This document shows positions 61,828-64,000 of a stretch of DNA of 64,000 nt, piece by piece. This DNA is from Lucinisca nassula. Its lineage: Eukaryota; Mollusca; Bivalvia; Lucinida; Lucinidae. Each line of letters opens with the position of its first letter. Within the stretch, counting starts at the first letter, position 1. Both the position numbers and the translations under genes were made by a program. The stretch lies in NCBI GenBank assembly GCA_963580285.1, contig OY757025.1, positions 121,989,223 to 122,053,222 on the forward strand, in the 5' to 3' direction. The notes beneath the pieces were generated by a model. That model was not told where the DNA came from. It made no database searches and worked only from the letters and a program-made list of their open reading frames with translations.

Positions 61828-63156
61828 CGAGGACTGTTCAAATATGAATGCAAGTAGAACGTTTTCTCATGCACTAATGCGAAAATCACCTGGAAATAGA
61901 TATCACAGCGTAGAAAACATTTTACCTATAGATTGATACCAAACCTGTTAAAACCCGTGCACTTTAGCCATGTATATCGTTCGATAAACACTGTCTACTC
62001 TTGTATACTAATACAAAACATGGTTGGAAGACGGTCAGAGTACGCCGTTGAAATACGGTCCTATATTAAGAATCGTTGTATTCTTGGTATACGGTGCAAA
62101 GACATTTTTGATGAAATATGTTCGGTTTATGGGCATTATGAAAAGTCTTTTCCGACAGTTTTTCGTTGGTGTAAGAAATTCAGCTGTGGGCTAGGCTCAA
62201 CAGAAGATGCACCACATTCTCGTCGACCGAAAAGAGCAACATCTGCCAAGATGGTTGCTAGAGTGAAAGAAATAGTTGCTACCGATGCATGATACACCAC
62301 TAGGCAAATAGCTAGTATGGTTGGCATCTCATTAGGAGCAGCTCATACAATTCTGAAACGGGGTTTGAAAATGAGAAAGATCTGTGCTAGATGGATTCCC
62401 CATCTGTTGACAGATGAGCAGAAAAAGACACGCATTCAGTGCGCCAAGAAGTTGCTTAAAAAGTTTCCAAATTACAATGCACGGTCTTTCGCTAATGTCG
62501 TCACAGGTGACGAGACATGGGATCACTTTTTTGAGCCAAAACGAAAGATTCAGAACAAAATATGGGCAACAAAGTATTGCAAAAGACCATGCCTTGCAAA
62601 GCAGACCATGAGCATCAAGAAGGTAATGTATGCCGTATTCTTTTCAAATCAGGGCCCTGCTATTCAGGTTGCTGTGCCTAAAGGCAAATCTGTAAATGCG
62701 AAGTTTTACAACAATAAAGTTCTTCGAAAATTGAAGAAATATTTCAAAGAACGAAGACCCACAACTGGTTTGGCCAATGTCAGATTGCTACATGACAATG
62801 CGTCATCGCACAAGGCGTTCATTGTGCAAGTCTATCTGAAGCAAGAAAAGGTTGTTGAACTCCCTCACCCCCCGTATTCCCCTGACCTTGCCCCGTGTGA
62901 CTTTTTTTTGTTCCCGCGGGTGAAAAAATGCCTTTCTGGTCGAAAATTTGTACAGCGCAAACACCTCGGTTCTGCAATATTCCAGTGCCTTCATAGTCTA
63001 CCTCGAAAAGACTATTCAATGATTGGATCAGAAGACTGAAAGTTTGTATATCTGTTAAAGGGGAATACTTTGAGGGGACAAAATAAATTTTTCATCGAAA
63101 TCTATCACGTCATCATTTTTATGTGCTTAGATGCATTCATATTTGAACAGTCCTCG
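61828..63156 (+). mobile_element. Complete but inactive mariner element, 1329 bp
   Basis: TA at 61826-61827 and 63157-63158. The terminal inverted repeats match perfectly from CGAGGACTGTTCAAATATGA through ATGCA. The single transposase gene fills the interior. The size is typical of mariner. Confidence 0.95.
62020..63086 (+). pseudogene. Mariner transposase, D,D34D, inactivated
   Basis: Cut-and-paste transposase acting on the element's inverted repeats. The ATG at 62020 (MVGRRSEYAVEIRSYIKNR) is preferred over the upstream ATG at 61933 because mariner proteins start just before this helix-turn-helix block. N-terminal HTH region about residues 5-110, then the linker RWIPHLLTDEQK, then a catalytic core with VTGDETW (first Asp), LLHDNASSH (second) and PPYSPDLAPCDFFLFP (third). 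Thirty-four residues separate the second and third Asp, the mariner spacing. Two lesions: a TGA stop at 62290-62292 in an ATDA-YTTRQI context, and a one-base loss near 63012 that moves the end out of frame; the displaced C-terminus (WIRRLKVCISVKGEYFEGTK) ends with TAA at 63084. All three catalytic Asp remain, so it died recently. Confidence 0.95.
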
Positions 63157-63552
63157 TACATGCTGCACTGCAATATAATACAAAGACAATAAATATACAT
63201 AGGCATAGGCCCTTTCATACTGAACACAAAAATGCATCTGCAGTGATGCATACAAAATACCTTGCAGATAGCTTAACACACCTGAGTGCATGTTAGTATT
63301 TTTTAAAAACACACCATGCATCCCGGTAATCGAGGACAGGTCGTATGTTAAAGATGGACACAAAACATTAAGCATTTTCCCATGTTTATTTCAACCTATG
63401 ACATATACTCAGAATTTTTAGGTTGAATTTTGAGGTTGAATTGAAGTGAATTGCTGTTATTTAAATAATGAATGTACATGTAATTTAATTACAGTGCACT
63501 GACGTATGAACGAACTCGGGTAAGATGATGTTCATGCTTCAGTGAACCTTAA

Positions 63553-63773
63553 CCCCTTTTGTTCCAAATGGAATCTTCCTCCTTATATATAGCAGGAGTC
63601 CATTTCGAGATTTAGGGGTGTCAGGCTGCGTTTTCTTCAAAATTGATTTGGAAAGTGGCTTAACTTTTTGCAAATAGTGTAGGCCCTGATCAGACGCCGC
63701 GTTCTGCGGCGTCTGATCTGGGCCTGCACTGTTTGCCAGGGTACCCGTTTTGGGGTTTCCGGCACAAAATGAG
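63553..63773. mobile_element. MITE family A, complete
   Basis: TTAA at 63549-63552 and 63774-63777. The ends CCCCTTTTGTTCC and GGCACAAAATGAG are inverted. The core palindrome CAGACGCCGCG...CGGCGTCTG is at 63672-63738. Confidence 0.9.
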
Positions 63774-63777
63774 TTAA

Positions 63778-64000
63778 ACAAATTAACATGTAAGTTATCA
63801 ATCAAACGTGCATTGGGGTATGAATTTACTCGTGACCCGATGTTGTTCATGCTATGGACGTTAAATTACCTTCATCACGGATCCATTGTCTTTAGATTAT
63901 TTTCTATACCCATTGTGTCTCGAAAAATTCTGGTTTCAGGGCTAAAGTTGAAACAAGAAAACAAATGCCCGCAATGAAAGAGCGCCGTAGATCGTCCGAA
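63778..64000. other. Unassigned DNA
   Basis: Nothing recognised before the window ends. Confidence 0.3.

Larger units (their letters stand above)
61642..63405. mobile_element. Inverted-repeat element enclosing the mariner
   Basis: A perfect 28-bp inverted repeat: TATATGTCATAGGTTGAAAT...CATGG at 61640-61667 and its complement at 63380-63407. If TA is the target duplication the element spans 61642-63405. About 410 bp remain when the mariner is removed. No coding capacity. Confidence 0.75.

Noticed and set aside
62317..63039. Separate 240-codon transposase gene
   Set aside because: It is the same frame as the upstream segment, split by a single TGA; treated as one pseudogene.

Overview
The window is non-coding, repeat-packed eukaryotic DNA. 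Its composition best fits a bivalve mollusc: tRNA-derived SINEs, short fold-back DNA elements in every kilobase, microsatellites and a decayed mariner. I found no intact host gene, no rRNA and no functional tRNA gene. The only recognisable protein-coding remnants are a mariner transposase pseudogene (62020-63086) and a Jockey/CR1-type reverse transcriptase fragment (33750-35200). Species assignment is inference; a venerid-type clam is my guess.

Family names used here are local labels. SINE-1 is an abundant ~320 bp retroposon ending GACGTTAAACCTCAAATC(AAAC)n. SINE-S, -R, -Q, -T and -U are tRNA-headed or tRNA-tailed SINEs. MITE families A, B, C, H and J sit in TTAA target sites. Families D, E, F, G, I, K, L and M are other fold-back elements. 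A ~70 bp palindrome (GCAAACAGTGTAGACCC / GGGTCTACACTGTTTGC arms) forms the middle of A, B, C, H, I and M although their ends differ.

Layout. 0-10 kb: SINEs and TTAA MITEs, then a 27-bp minisatellite. 10.4-16.0 kb: a five-level nest in which one SINE-1 copy (14-bp target duplication at 10526 and 15431) was split by a fold-back element and by a 3.66-kb inverted-repeat element that carries two satellite-like arrays. 16-22.7 kb: a diverged duplicated segment (about 16.0-19.1 kb versus 20.5-22.7 kb) whose copies differ by precise TTAA insertions, giving natural empty and filled sites. 22.7-33 kb: more SINEs and MITEs. 33.7-35.9 kb: a SINE-1 interrupted by MITE E (itself split by the reverse transcriptase fragment) and by MITE D. 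36-50 kb: SINE-1 and D copies, fold-backs, a SINE-1 plus hairpin repeated three times (41.8-43.6 kb) and (GA)n tracts.

50.7-61.1 kb: two nearly identical 2.6-kb blocks (51225-53858 and 58455-61080) bracket two nearly identical 1.7-kb retroelement-like units (54229-55931 and 56687-58378). Each unit carries a sequence that folds as a hammerhead ribozyme (55510-55553 and 57957-58000). A partial upstream unit begins at 53859, within about 2 nt of the position equivalent to the predicted self-cleavage site. This non-coding, ribozyme-bearing element resembles Penelope-like elements or retrozymes and is the most interesting object here. 61.4-63.4 kb: MITE E followed by a 28-bp inverted repeat pair enclosing a complete but dead 1329-bp mariner.
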